A DNA stretch of 27,159 nt from a virus. The stretch covers positions 1-27,159 of IMG/VR virus record IMGVR_UViG_3300047409_000225; one strand, given 5' to 3'. The translations under genes and the position numbers were made by a program. Within the stretch, counting starts at the first letter, position 1. Every line of letters starts with the position of its first letter. This document shows positions 19,652 to 27,159 of the stretch, in pieces. Under the pieces are notes generated by a model, which was not told the DNA's origin, ran no database searches, and worked only from the letters and a program-made list of their open reading frames with translations.

Positions 19652-20450
19652 GGCGCTGCGGTACGGTCGCGGAGTCGAGCGGGCGTTCCTGTGTCCCGAG
19701 CATGGGGATTCCCGCCCGTCCGCCTCGGTGAACATCATCAAGAAGGCCTGGTACTGCTACACCTGCCACGCCCACGGCACCCTCAGTGGTGAGGCCCTGT
19801 TGGCCGAGCCTGACTACCAGACCATGAAGCTGTGGCTGGACAACAAGCTGGACGAGGGCCACATCTACCCGGAGTCCTGGCTGTCGCTGTACGACGCCGG
19901 CCCGGTGCACCCGTACTGGATGGAGCGGGTAGGTGAGGCAGCAGCTCGACGGTTCCGTCTTGGGTCGGATCCGGAGTCCGGTGCCTACACCTACCCCTTG
20001 CGCGACCCACGAGGCCGGGTCTTGGGCGTCGTCCTTCGCAACTCGGGGGATGAAGGACCGAAGTACAAGTACCCGCAGGGTGTCGACGTGGGTCGACTCC
20101 TCTTCAACTACACCGCAGATCACCGCGAAGCGGTAGTCCTGGTGGAGGGGGCCCTGGACGCGATCGCGCTCTGGAACACCGGCGTGGACGCCTTCGCCGT
20201 CTACGGCAGCCGACTGTCGGTGGATCAGGTCAGACTGATCGACAGGGTGGACCCCGAACGGATCTACACCGCCTACGACATGGACGACGCGGGCTGGGAG
20301 GCGTACCGGATGACCGAGCGCGCGTTCAAGCATCGCCTGGTCACCCGGCTCACCTGGCCGAAGGCGTGGGGCAAGGACATCGACGAGATCGGCGCGACAC
20401 GCCGCATGAAAGTAGTGGATGGTCTGGTATCTGCGACCGCCGGTGTATAG
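19620..20450 (+). CDS. dnaG: DNA primase, DnaG type
   Basis: A 276-residue primase, much shorter than bacterial DnaG (about 600). A CHC2-type zinc finger holds Cys25, His28, Cys46 and Cys49 (CPEHGDSRPSASV ... WYCYTCHAHG). A TOPRIM core follows: LVEGALDA with Glu176, and YDMDDAG with Asp220/Asp222 for metal binding. The C-terminal helicase-binding domain of bacterial DnaG is absent, as in many phage primases. The start at 19620 lacks a good ribosome site and probably relies on coupling; ATG 19626 is the alternative. It would lay RNA primers for the DnaE polymerase encoded downstream. Confidence 0.9.
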   Translation: MSMYRAHTLAEALRYGRGVERAFLCPEHGDSRPSASVNIIKKAWYCYTCHAHGTLSGEALLAEPDYQTMKLWLDNKLDEGHIYPESWLSLYDAGPVHPYWMERVGEAAARRFRLGSDPESGAYTYPLRDPRGRVLGVVLRNSGDEGPKYKYPQGVDVGRLLFNYTADHREAVVLVEGALDAIALWNTGVDAFAVYGSRLSVDQVRLIDRVDPERIYTAYDMDDAGWEAYRMTERAFKHRLVTRLTWPKAWGKDIDEIGATRRMKVVDGLVSATAGV

Positions 20451-20460
20451 AGTGCATGAC

Positions 20461-20850
20461 ATGGAAACACCACAAGGCGTGCTCGCAGAGTTCCTGCTCT
20501 GCCGGCAGGCCCGCGACAAGGCTCAGGCCGACCTTGATGAGGCGCAGGCCCAACTCATGAAGCAGATGGAGGCAGATCAGCGCAAGAGCTACCGCTGGAA
20601 GTCCGATGGCGTGGCCCACACCGTCTCCTACGTGCAGGCGCACACCACCGTGATCGACGAGAAGGGCCTACGTCGTGCCCTGCGCGCGAAGGTCTTCGAC
20701 AAGTACACCAAGCGCGTGCTGGACCGTCCTGCGATGGAGAAGGCGATGGACGCCGGCCTGATCGACCCGGTGGTGGTCAGCGCGTACGTGACCCGGAAGC
20801 CGAACAAGCCCCACCTGTCCGTGACCGAGAAAGAAGTCTCCGATGGGTGA
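20461..20850 (+). CDS. Small replication-operon protein with coiled coil
   Basis: A 129-residue protein from ATG 20461, 11 bp after the primase stop. Residues 5-45 form a charged coiled coil (RQARDKAQADLDEAQAQLMKQM). The rest is basic (KGLRRALRAKVFDKYTKRVL). The layout resembles small phage recombination or replication accessory proteins, but no family is recognised. The in-frame ATG at 20419 lies inside the primase gene and is rejected. Confidence 0.74.
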   Translation: METPQGVLAEFLLCRQARDKAQADLDEAQAQLMKQMEADQRKSYRWKSDGVAHTVSYVQAHTTVIDEKGLRRALRAKVFDKYTKRVLDRPAMEKAMDAGLIDPVVVSAYVTRKPNKPHLSVTEKEVSDG

Positions 20851-20980
20851 CGCGATGGGTGCGTACATCACGGACGCGATGAACATGGCCCTGGACCGCT
20901 TCGACCAGCTGATCTGGGCGGTCAATCGGGTCGCGGACGCCCTGGAAGAGGCCAACCACATGAAGGAGGAGACCGAGTGA
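20843..20980 (+). CDS. 45-residue helical protein
   Basis: Starts at ATG 20843 with an 8-bp overlap with the preceding stop and ends at the GTG of the next gene. A single amphipathic helix covers most of it (AYITDAMNMALDRFDQLIWA, VNRVADALEEANHMKEE). The pattern of spaced Leu/Ile/Val suggests dimerisation. Function unknown. Confidence 0.65.
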   Translation: MGDAMGAYITDAMNMALDRFDQLIWAVNRVADALEEANHMKEETE

Positions 20981-21255
20981 GCACCCAGCCCACCGTGTGC
21001 CGGATGGTGCACTACGTGTCGTACGGCTCTGCAGACGGTCGGTACAAGTCGAAGTGCCGTGCCGCGGTGGTCACCGAGGTGCACCTGGAGCCGGTGGGCA
21101 AGCACGCCGCGATCTTCGTGCCCACCATCGGTCTGGCCGTGCTCAACCCGAGCGGTCTGTTCTTCGACCAGTACGTACGGGAGTCCGACGAGCACACCGG
21201 GGGTACCTGGCATTGGCCATGCACCACCTCCAACGAGCAGGAAGAGGAAGTATGA
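20977..21255 (+). CDS. Small actinophage-type protein with GTWHWP motif
   Basis: A 92-residue protein with AAGGAGG before GTG 20977, coupled by GTGA. It is beta-rich with Cys8, Cys27 and Cys81, and ends TGGTWHWPCTTSNEQEEEV. The GTWHWP ending resembles a small phage protein family of unknown function that is often encoded near replication genes. No catalytic motif is visible. Confidence 0.75.
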   Translation: MSTQPTVCRMVHYVSYGSADGRYKSKCRAAVVTEVHLEPVGKHAAIFVPTIGLAVLNPSGLFFDQYVRESDEHTGGTWHWPCTTSNEQEEEV

Positions 21256-21566
21256 AGCAGCCACAGATCGTGGACGCCGCCGAGGTCAAGCAGCGCCCAC
21301 GCAAGGCCCCCGCGACTCGGATGATCGAGGCGCTGCCGCCTGGCCTGCTCACGGCACGCGATGTGGCGGCGAAGTTCGACGTGAACATCGAGACCATCCG
21401 CCGGCTGGCGCGCGCGAAGGATGCGGACGGCAACGACCGCTTCGTCGCGCCCTCGAAGGCGGCGAAGAGCGGCGAGCTGATCATCTGGGTGTACACCCCC
21501 GCAGATGTGGAGGAGCTCGCGGAGTACTTCGGGAAGAGGATCCCGAAGCAGAAGGGAACGAAGTGA
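21252..21566 (+). CDS. Helix-turn-helix protein, MerR/excisionase-like
   Basis: A 104-residue protein coupled by ATGA. Residues 33-60 (LTARDVAAKFDVNIETIRRLARAKD) form a MerR- or Xis-type winged helix-turn-helix. A wing-like stretch (GNDRFVAPSKAAKSGELIIWVY) and a final helix (TPADVEELAEYF) follow. The N- and C-termini are basic. It could bind operators such as the palindrome at 18191-18213, or help replication initiation. No integrase is near, so an excisionase role is less likely. Confidence 0.78.
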   Translation: MKQPQIVDAAEVKQRPRKAPATRMIEALPPGLLTARDVAAKFDVNIETIRRLARAKDADGNDRFVAPSKAAKSGELIIWVYTPADVEELAEYFGKRIPKQKGTK

Positions 21567-21805
21567 ACGAACCGGTTGGGATGGAGGTCTACGAGTTGTA
21601 CGCCGGCGACCAGATCACGGTGGGTGTGACCCACGAGATCAAGGTCGGCTACGACAAGTCGTGGGTCAAGTACGAGGCGATCACGAAGGTGCGTCCAGGC
21701 GAAGTAGCAGCAGACGCGAGGACCAGGGCCGTAGGCCATGTCAACGAGAGCGTCATGAGAGCAGTAGCCCAGGCAGTAGAGACGGTACGGAGGTTCAACG
21801 CATGA
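21563..21805 (+). CDS. Small protein upstream of SSB, unknown function
   Basis: An 80-residue protein from GTG 21563 (GAAGGGAACGAA site, coupled). Beta-rich residues 8-45 (MEVYELYAGDQITVGVTHEI, KVGYDKSWVKYEAITKV) precede a helical end (SVMRAVAQAVETVRRF). Proteins with the KSW-x-KYE pattern next to phage SSB genes are familiar to me, but without known function. Confidence 0.72.
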   Translation: MNEPVGMEVYELYAGDQITVGVTHEIKVGYDKSWVKYEAITKVRPGEVAADARTRAVGHVNESVMRAVAQAVETVRRFNA

Positions 21806-22602
21806 GGTTCGGGAAGAGCGCAGCAGAGGCGGCAGAAGAGCCGGGACGCGGTAGTGGTGGTGACTACATCCGCTACCTCAAGGATGGGGACCAGACGTTC
21901 CGCATCCTGCAGGAGCCCGATGAGTGGGTCTACTACTGGGAGCACTACACCCCCGGTGGGGTGAGCTTCCCGTGTCCTCGGGATGCGAGCGACCCGATCG
22001 AGGACTGTGGTGGCTGCTCGTCCACCAACGACCGGGTGAAGAAGCCCTCGCGGAAGATCGCGTTCAACATCCTGCACTCCTTCAACGGCACCGAGTACGT
22101 GGACGCCATGAAGATCGGCCCGATGGTGAGCGAGAAGCTCGAGAACCGGTACAAGCGCTTCGGCACGGTCACTGACCGTGACTACACGATCACCCGGTTC
22201 AAGACCGCTCAGGACCGCTACGACTTCGACGTGGAGGGCAGCACGCCCATCCCGGTGGACCTGCACAAGTCGGAGTGGAAGGACATCGAGTCCATGCTGG
22301 CCAAGGCATGGGATGACGCCTGGGGTGAGAACGACCAGGCCAAGGCCAACCGTCAGGCGATCGAGAGCGCACCGGCGGAGCCCACTGCCACCGTGCGTCC
22401 CACGATCGCTCCTACCCCTGTCGTACAGCCGGAGGAGCCCCCTTTTGAGAAGCCGGAGGATGTCTTCCAGGAGGCAGACCTTCGGAAGATGTCACATGGT
22501 GCCCTCCTGGCGTTGATCAAGAGCAGCATGAAGCTGGTCCCACCCTCGACCCTGACCACCACCGACGCGGTGGTCGACTGGTTGATGGAGCTCCAGCGTT
22601 GA
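21802..22602 (+). CDS. Single-stranded DNA-binding protein, T4 gp32-like
   Basis: A 266-residue protein that would coat ssDNA at the fork. Residues 20-190 resemble the zinc-bearing OB fold of T4 gp32: GDQTFRILQEPDEWVYYWEH with His48, then FPCPRD (Cys58) and DCGGC (Cys69, Cys72). The spacing C-x10-C-x2-C with an upstream His is close to gp32 (His64, Cys77, Cys87, Cys90). Residues 195-225 are a Pro/Glu linker and 226-266 a small C-terminal helical domain, where gp32 has its partner-binding acidic tail. GGAGG lies 8 nt before the ATG. The stop overlaps the polymerase TTG start. Confidence 0.8.
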   Translation: MRFGKSAAEAAEEPGRGSGGDYIRYLKDGDQTFRILQEPDEWVYYWEHYTPGGVSFPCPRDASDPIEDCGGCSSTNDRVKKPSRKIAFNILHSFNGTEYVDAMKIGPMVSEKLENRYKRFGTVTDRDYTITRFKTAQDRYDFDVEGSTPIPVDLHKSEWKDIESMLAKAWDDAWGENDQAKANRQAIESAPAEPTATVRPTIAPTPVVQPEEPPFEKPEDVFQEADLRKMSHGALLALIKSSMKLVPPSTLTTTDAVVDWLMELQR

Positions 22603-25331
22603 GGATCATCCCGACTCGCAGGTGGCGGATCATCCCGACTCCGCCACCTGCCTGGTGGTCTCTGCATACCCACTCCCGGTACTCGGTCAACGACGCGATG
22701 GCCTCGGTGCCGGCGATCGTGGCGAAGGTGGCTGCGATGGGCCAGAGGGCTGTGGGTATGCAGGATCACGGGAACATGGCCGCGAGCGTGGAGTTGTACC
22801 AGGAGTGCAGGAAGCACGGCGTGACCCCCTTCCCCGGGTCAGAGATGTACTTCGTGCCCGACACCGCTGCGTACCGGAAGGCCCGTGCGGCCAAGGACAT
22901 CAAGTCCCAGATGTTCCACATGGGTGTCTCCGCGTACACCACGCAGGGGTACCGCAACCTGGTCAATCTCTCCACGATGAGCCACCGCAACCACCACTGG
23001 AAGCCCCTGGTGGACTACCAGATGCTGGCCCAGCTGGCCGAGGACGGTCGTACGAAGGGGCTGGCGATCAACACCGGCTGCTACTACGGATATCTGGCCC
23101 AGACCCTGCTCCACGATGGAGAGGACGCGGCTCGACAGTTCCTGTACACCTTGAGTGAGTGGTTCCCCGGTTCTGTGTACGTGGAGATCCAGAACCACAA
23201 CATCACCCACGACGAGGGGTCGACGGACGATGAGCTGGCAGATGGCCTGGTACACCTGGCTGATGGAACGGGTCACCCGGTCGTCATCACGCAGGACAGT
23301 CACTACCTGGACCCAGAAGACCGCCCCGACCACGACGGACTCAAGCGACTTGTCGCCTTCGGACCTGACCCAGACGATGCCGTTTTCCCCGGGGACGGTT
23401 TCCACGTCTGTGATGCATCATGGATTGAGGGTCGTCATCGTGAACGTCGCCTTGCGCGAGGAGTGGAAGGACTGGCAGATCTCCTCGGTCGCCACACACT
23501 CGAGATCCCTGTCCTTGACTCTTACTCCTACTCCGTCCCGGAGGTAGTCGAGAACCCGCAGCGCGCGATGGAGGCACGCTGCACGGCGGCGTTGGAGGGT
23601 CACTTCGCGCCGAAGGCACCACCCCCGAGGTACGCCGATCAGATGGCTGAGGAGTTCTCGGTGATCCGCGCCTCGGGGATGGCTGGCTACATGATGCTGG
23701 TGTCCCAGGTGACCGACTGGCTGCGGGCAGAGGACATCATGTTCCAGACCCGTGGCAGCGCCGCCGGCTCCCTGGTGTGCTGGATGCTGGGCATCTCCAA
23801 CGTGGACCCGATCAAGTGGAACCTGCGCTTCGAGAGGTTCCTGAGCAAGGACCGGACGAAGCCTCCGGATGTGGACCTGGATGTGGCCCACGATCGTCGT
23901 GATGAGCTCCTCGCGATGCTTGATACACGGTTCACAGCTCACCAGATTGGGTCGTGGGCCACGTACTCGTTGAACGACACCGTGGACGAGACCGGTGAGA
24001 CTCAACGAGGATCCCTACGGGTCCGGTACTTCACTGCATCACAGAAGAAGGATGATGGGGCCACCTCGTGGGGTGAAGTTCCCCAGTCCGACCACGACAT
24101 GCTCACCTCGTTGAGCGAGCGTCACCTGCACAGCGGGATGGGTACCAATGCTGCCGGCATCGTGCTCACCTCCACCCAGGCCGAGTTCGATGCGCTGGTG
24201 CCGATGGCCTACATCGCCTCGCGCAAGGGCTTCGTCACCCAGTACTCCAAGGACCAGATCGAGGCTCTGGGCCTGGTCAAGCTCGATGCGCTGGGCTCCA
24301 AGACGCTCACCGTGCTCGACCGCACCATGCGGCTACTCGGTCTGCCCATCGCGCGCATCGCCGATATTGAGTACAAGGACGGGAAGGCCTACAACCTGAT
24401 CCGCTCGGGCAACACCGATGGTCTGTTCCAGCTCGAGGGCTACGCCACCCAGCGTGGGCTGCGTGACCTGAAGCCGACCACGATCAAGGACGTGATCGCG
24501 GCCATGGCGCTGTTCAGGCCGGCCACCATGAACACCGGTGCCACCAACGCCTTCATCGCGCGCAAGCACAACCGTGCCGGGCTGCCGCTGCGTCATGAGC
24601 TGCTGATGCGGGTCACCAAGGACACCAACGGGATCATGCTGTACCAGGAGCAGGTGATCGACCTGCTGCGGGCGCTGGGCATGAACGCGGACAACCTCAC
24701 GGCGTTCCTGAAGGCGGTGAAGGCCTCCAACAAGGACATCGGGTCCGCGGGTCATGTGATCGAGTCCTACCAGCAGTGGATCACCGTGGCGTGCGAGCAG
24801 ATCGGGATGACACAGGATGACCAGGACTACCTTCACGACGCGATTGCTGGGTTTGCTGAGTACGGCTTCAACCGTGCTCACGCGACTGTGTACGGCATCA
24901 CGGCGTACCGCGCGGCGTATCTGGCTGCTCGTCACCCGGTTGAGTACCACACGGCGCTCCTGGGCGTGGCAGCAGGCGGAGAGGGGAAGAAGGAGGCCCG
25001 CTACATCAAGGCCACCAGGGTGCGTGACGTACGTGTCCTGGCCCCCGACATCAACATCAGCGGTGCTACCTACACCATCGACACCCGGCGTGATGCGATC
25101 CGCAAGGGACTCCAGTCCATTGACGGTGTGGGCGGAATCAGTGCCCAGAAGCTCGCTGCCCTCCAGCCCTTCGAGGACCTGGACGATCTTGTGCAGCGAG
25201 CCGCCACCGTGTCGGTTTCTGGACACAAGGAGTACGACGGAAGTCCTGAGTCTCTCACTGGCATCCTCGGACGACTCTGGGTATCAGGAGCCCTGACCAC
25301 GCTGATCAACGTGAGGAAACTCCATGCATAG
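22599..25331 (+). CDS. dnaE: DNA polymerase III alpha subunit (DnaE-like replicase)
   Basis: A 910-residue C-family polymerase, shorter than bacterial DnaE (about 1160). The PHP domain begins SLHTHSRYSVND (22-32) with MQDHGNM. The palm carries PPDVDLDV (Asp424, Asp426) and KLDALGSKTLTVLD (Asp563), the expected catalytic aspartates. GLFQLEG, LYQEQVIDLLR and YGFNRAHATVYGITAYRAAYLAARHPVEY are typical DnaE motifs. A helix-hairpin-helix (SIDGVGGISAQKLAAL) lies near the end; the OB and tau-binding regions are missing. The start must be TTG 22599 (overlapping the SSB stop), because the next ATG would remove the PHP HTH motif. The N-terminus holds a duplicated RIIPT. Confidence 0.92.
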   Translation: MRIIPTRRWRIIPTPPPAWWSLHTHSRYSVNDAMASVPAIVAKVAAMGQRAVGMQDHGNMAASVELYQECRKHGVTPFPGSEMYFVPDTAAYRKARAAKDIKSQMFHMGVSAYTTQGYRNLVNLSTMSHRNHHWKPLVDYQMLAQLAEDGRTKGLAINTGCYYGYLAQTLLHDGEDAARQFLYTLSEWFPGSVYVEIQNHNITHDEGSTDDELADGLVHLADGTGHPVVITQDSHYLDPEDRPDHDGLKRLVAFGPDPDDAVFPGDGFHVCDASWIEGRHRERRLARGVEGLADLLGRHTLEIPVLDSYSYSVPEVVENPQRAMEARCTAALEGHFAPKAPPPRYADQMAEEFSVIRASGMAGYMMLVSQVTDWLRAEDIMFQTRGSAAGSLVCWMLGISNVDPIKWNLRFERFLSKDRTKPPDVDLDVAHDRRDELLAMLDTRFTAHQIGSWATYSLNDTVDETGETQRGSLRVRYFTASQKKDDGATSWGEVPQSDHDMLTSLSERHLHSGMGTNAAGIVLTSTQAEFDALVPMAYIASRKGFVTQYSKDQIEALGLVKLDALGSKTLTVLDRTMRLLGLPIARIADIEYKDGKAYNLIRSGNTDGLFQLEGYATQRGLRDLKPTTIKDVIAAMALFRPATMNTGATNAFIARKHNRAGLPLRHELLMRVTKDTNGIMLYQEQVIDLLRALGMNADNLTAFLKAVKASNKDIGSAGHVIESYQQWITVACEQIGMTQDDQDYLHDAIAGFAEYGFNRAHATVYGITAYRAAYLAARHPVEYHTALLGVAAGGEGKKEARYIKATRVRDVRVLAPDINISGATYTIDTRRDAIRKGLQSIDGVGGISAQKLAALQPFEDLDDLVQRAATVSVSGHKEYDGSPESLTGILGRLWVSGALTTLINVRKLHA

Positions 25332-25647
25332 GTGTGAGGCCCTGGTGAGCCAGCAGAAGACAGGGCGGAAGTACTACGAGGTGATGTTCGTGCCGTGTGG
25401 TGCTGAGAACGCAGAGCTCCACCACAAGCTCACCCGAGGGCGTGGCGGGCATGTGCTGGACAAGGCCGGCGAGACCTACCACCACATCAGGCTGTGCCGT
25501 GACCACCACGCGATGGCTCACGACCAGGAGAACGCCTTCGCGAGTGGGCTGCTGATCAGTGGCTACGTGATCACCGGACCCAACGGCAGGCCGTTGTACA
25601 CCGGGCCCGATGAGTACCTCACCGAGAAGTACGGAGCAGACGCATGA
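25324..25647 (+). CDS. HNH-type endonuclease-like protein
   Basis: A 107-residue protein coupled to dnaE by an 8-bp overlap. The core reads PCGAENAELHHKLTRGRGG ... ETYHHIRLCRDHHAMAH, the beta-beta-alpha metal layout of HNH nucleases: His33/His34, the middle position His53/His54, and His62/His66. Cys4, Cys25 and Cys58 may bind zinc. The usual middle Asn appears as His, so activity may be altered. In phages such genes cut DNA during recombination or packaging, or are free-standing homing nucleases. Confidence 0.78.
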   Translation: MHRCEALVSQQKTGRKYYEVMFVPCGAENAELHHKLTRGRGGHVLDKAGETYHHIRLCRDHHAMAHDQENAFASGLLISGYVITGPNGRPLYTGPDEYLTEKYGADA

Positions 25648-25808
25648 ACTGGCAGGAGCACCTATCTCAGGCCGAGATGCTGCTGAAGGAGGCCGAGCAA
25701 GAGGCTGCGATGGCCCAGAGTGACGACGAGCTCACGCTGGTGGCGATCCACGTCAGCATGGCTCGGGCGCACACCGATCTGGCAGCGGTGAAGCGGGTGC
25801 TGAAGTGA
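25644..25808 (+). CDS. 54-residue helical protein
   Basis: Coupled on both sides (ATGA at 25644; its stop overlaps GTG 25805). It is almost wholly helical and acidic (WQEHLSQAEMLLKEAEQEAA; LVAIHVSMARAHTDLAAVKRVL) and reads as a two-helix hairpin. Tetratricopeptide-like or adaptor function is possible. No family is recognised. Confidence 0.66.
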   Translation: MNWQEHLSQAEMLLKEAEQEAAMAQSDDELTLVAIHVSMARAHTDLAAVKRVLK

Positions 25809-26557
25809 GGTTCTCCGAGACCATCAAGCACACCGAGTCCAACCTGGTGGTGTCCAAGCGCCACGAGGCGTGGCTGACGCACGGTGAGCCGATGTACAAC
25901 CAGCGCGCCATCGACTTCGCGCAGTCACAGCTCGGGAAGGTGGACCGGAAGCGCCAGGGCACCATCTCAGCGTCCTCGTTGGGGGAGTGTGAGAGGTACC
26001 AGCAGTTCGTGTACATCGGGATGCCCAGGCTGCCGATGGACGCCAAGAACATGGCCAAGGTGCAGAACGGCTCCTTCATGCACCTGCGCTGGCAGATGGA
26101 GGGTCTGACCGAGGGCTGGCTGCGACACGCCGAGGTAGCGGTGAAGTCAGATGCATACCATCTGATGGGTACGATGGATGGTGTGTTGTACGACTCCTCC
26201 ATCCTCGAGCTGAAGAGCATCAACAGCAACGGATTCAGTCGTGTGACGACCTTCGGACCACTGATCCCTCACCTCTATCAGATGGCCACCTACATGTTGT
26301 GCTCGGGGTTGGAGAAGGGCGTCTTCATCTACGAGAACAAGGACACCCAGGAGTACACCGAGATCGTGGTGGGCCCTGATGACCTGCCGATGACGGAGAT
26401 GGTGAGCAAGGCCGAGACCATGTGGCAGAGCACGCGGGCAGAGGTGCTGAGTGAGCCCCTGAGCGACTGCATGGACCAGAAGGGCTGGAAGTACCACAGC
26501 TGCCCGTATCGGGACAGGTGCCTGTACGTACACGGCTGGGATGAGGCGAAGCGGTGA
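25805..26557 (+). CDS. Cas4/RecB-like PD-(D/E)xK exonuclease
   Basis: A 250-residue nuclease. The catalytic set is His93 in GSFMHLRWQ, Asp125 in LMGTMDGVLYD, Glu135-x-Lys137 in ILELKSIN, and Gln159 in HLYQMATYML: the RecB/Cas4 motifs in order. Cys62 (GECERY), Cys222, Cys233 and Cys239 (HSCPYRDRCLY) form the four-Cys iron-sulfur arrangement of Cas4 and AddB. It would degrade DNA ends processively in phage recombination or host-DNA breakdown. No CRISPR repeats or other cas genes occur, so CRISPR adaptation is unlikely. GTG start, coupled. Confidence 0.88.
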   Translation: MRFSETIKHTESNLVVSKRHEAWLTHGEPMYNQRAIDFAQSQLGKVDRKRQGTISASSLGECERYQQFVYIGMPRLPMDAKNMAKVQNGSFMHLRWQMEGLTEGWLRHAEVAVKSDAYHLMGTMDGVLYDSSILELKSINSNGFSRVTTFGPLIPHLYQMATYMLCSGLEKGVFIYENKDTQEYTEIVVGPDDLPMTEMVSKAETMWQSTRAEVLSEPLSDCMDQKGWKYHSCPYRDRCLYVHGWDEAKR

Positions 26558-26646
26558 GCGAGGAGATCTGCACCGAGTGTGGCAACGACCTGGTGTGTGA
26601 GGGCTACACCATGTGCTCGGAGTGTCTGGAGGAGTGGGGAGAGTGA
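26554..26646 (+). CDS. 30-residue double-CxxC zinc mini-protein
   Basis: Starts at GTG 26554 (GTGA overlap with the nuclease stop); its own stop overlaps GTG 26643. The protein contains Cys6-x2-Cys9 and Cys21-x2-Cys24, an entire zinc ribbon with almost nothing else, and an acidic end (LEEWGE). Four-Cys composition and two coupled junctions argue for a real gene despite its length. Function unknown. Confidence 0.65.
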   Translation: MSEEICTECGNDLVCEGYTMCSECLEEWGE

Positions 26647-27080
26647 GGATCATCCCGGACGAGACCACCGTGGTGCAGCAGGTGATAGCGCCCACCATGA
26701 AGTTCTCGCACCGGCTCACCGATGTCACCACGCTCGAGGGTCTGCCGAGCGTAGATGAGCTGCACGACGAGCTGCTGGGGTACGCCAACGTCATACTGGG
26801 CAGGGCTGACCCTCCACTGGAGATTGACGGTTTCTATCTCGATCTGATGGAGGTTGCCGCGGCCTACTACGCGCGGGCCAAGGAGATTGACATGCTCATC
26901 CATCACGAGGAGCAGAACAGGCGCGTGATCAGGGGCAGCCCGTACTACAAGTTCAGGACGGGTCAGCTGAGGAGCTTCATCGACATGGCCAAGATGATGG
27001 CGGAACTGGGCTCTCGGAGACTCACCCAGGAGCGTCTGCTGACTGAACAGCGGTTCGACTCAGGGAACGGAGAGGGCTGA
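26643..27080 (+). CDS. Helical protein, unknown function
   Basis: A 145-residue protein from GTG 26643, starting MRIIPDETT. The centre and end are helical (DLMEVAAAYYARAKEIDMLIHHEEQ; SFIDMAKMMAELGSRRL) with a basic tail. It resembles small phage proteins found between recombination and polymerase genes, but I cannot name a family. The first 14 bp (TGAGGATCATCCCG) equal those at the start of the polymerase gene. The upstream ATG at 26613 is inside the previous gene and rejected. Confidence 0.74.
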   Translation: MRIIPDETTVVQQVIAPTMKFSHRLTDVTTLEGLPSVDELHDELLGYANVILGRADPPLEIDGFYLDLMEVAAAYYARAKEIDMLIHHEEQNRRVIRGSPYYKFRTGQLRSFIDMAKMMAELGSRRLTQERLLTEQRFDSGNGEG

Positions 27081-27159
27081 TGGACGCGGAGTATCTGCCC
27101 GATAGCACGCTCTTGGGAGTGGCTCGGGAGTGGGCGCGAGCGGGTTCGGAGAAGGGTGT
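27080..27159 (+). CDS. Partial gene at right edge, unknown
   Basis: ATG 27080 shares one base with the previous stop (TGATG). It is open to the window end with 26 full codons visible (MDAEYLPDSTLLGVAREWARAG and onward). Too short to assign. Confidence 0.6.
   Translation, partial: MDAEYLPDSTLLGVAREWARAGSEKG

Noticed and set aside
25805-26557. CRISPR-associated role for the Cas4-like nuclease
   Set aside because: No repeat-spacer array or other cas gene is visible. Cas4/RecB nucleases are common in phage recombination modules.

Overview
The window is a piece of a tailed double-stranded DNA phage that infects an actinobacterium. The evidence is the high GC content with G/C-biased third codon positions, tightly packed small genes with 1, 4 or 8 bp stop/start overlaps, frequent GTG and some TTG starts, many tiny zinc-ribbon proteins of the kind seen in actinobacteriophages, and a phage replication block. 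The host genus cannot be read from the sequence. No integrase, terminase, capsid gene, lysin or tRNA was found, so lifestyle and morphotype remain open.

Layout. (1) Positions 1-12252, minus strand: 33 mostly small genes read leftwards in overlapping runs. Few have a recognisable function: a GIY-YIG nuclease (3973-4653), a coiled-coil multidomain protein (4714-5928), three DUF6197-like paralogues (10174-11559), a Trp-rich 11-residue-repeat membrane protein cut by the left edge (1-758), and many Cys-rich or single-pass membrane mini-proteins. The runs are separated by strong hairpins. At three places (near 860, 8780 and 12420) a promoter with an extended -10 is followed by a long leader ending in a terminator-like hairpin, a T tract, a shared box (GCATGTCCGNAC or close to it) and then the ribosome site. 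(2) Positions 12443-12658, minus strand: a near-consensus promoter (TTGACA, 17 bp, TAATAT) drives about 180 nt with no convincing gene, ending in a UUCG-capped hairpin. This is a candidate non-coding RNA. (3) Positions 12655-16215, minus strand: a five-gene tail-appendage operon with a BppU-like protein, a short collagen-like protein, a Cys-rich protein, a small appendage protein and a 753-residue tail fibre with a LamG-like domain inside about 15 copies of a 20-22 residue repeat. (4) Positions 16216-17123, plus strand: after a 24-bp palindrome, a two-TM holin-like protein and an exported collagen-like protein. (5) Positions 17126-17642: one minus-strand zinc-finger gene and about 280 bp without a convincing gene that holds a 12-bp hairpin. 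(6) Positions 17643-27159, plus strand: two small genes, then, from a promoter overlapping a 23-bp operator-like palindrome, the replication/recombination operon: DnaB-type helicase, small Cys/His protein, DnaG-type primase, several small proteins including a helix-turn-helix protein, gp32-like ssDNA-binding protein, DnaE polymerase, HNH protein, Cas4/RecB-like nuclease, a 30-residue double-CxxC protein and two further genes, the last cut by the right edge.

How it fits together. The rightward operon supplies a nearly self-sufficient replisome (helicase, primase, SSB, polymerase) with two nucleases. The leftward small-gene region is accessory and presumably host-modifying, and appears to be controlled as several units by leader hairpins. 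The tail-appendage operon sits between them with its own terminator. Function calls rest on motifs read by eye. No database search was run.
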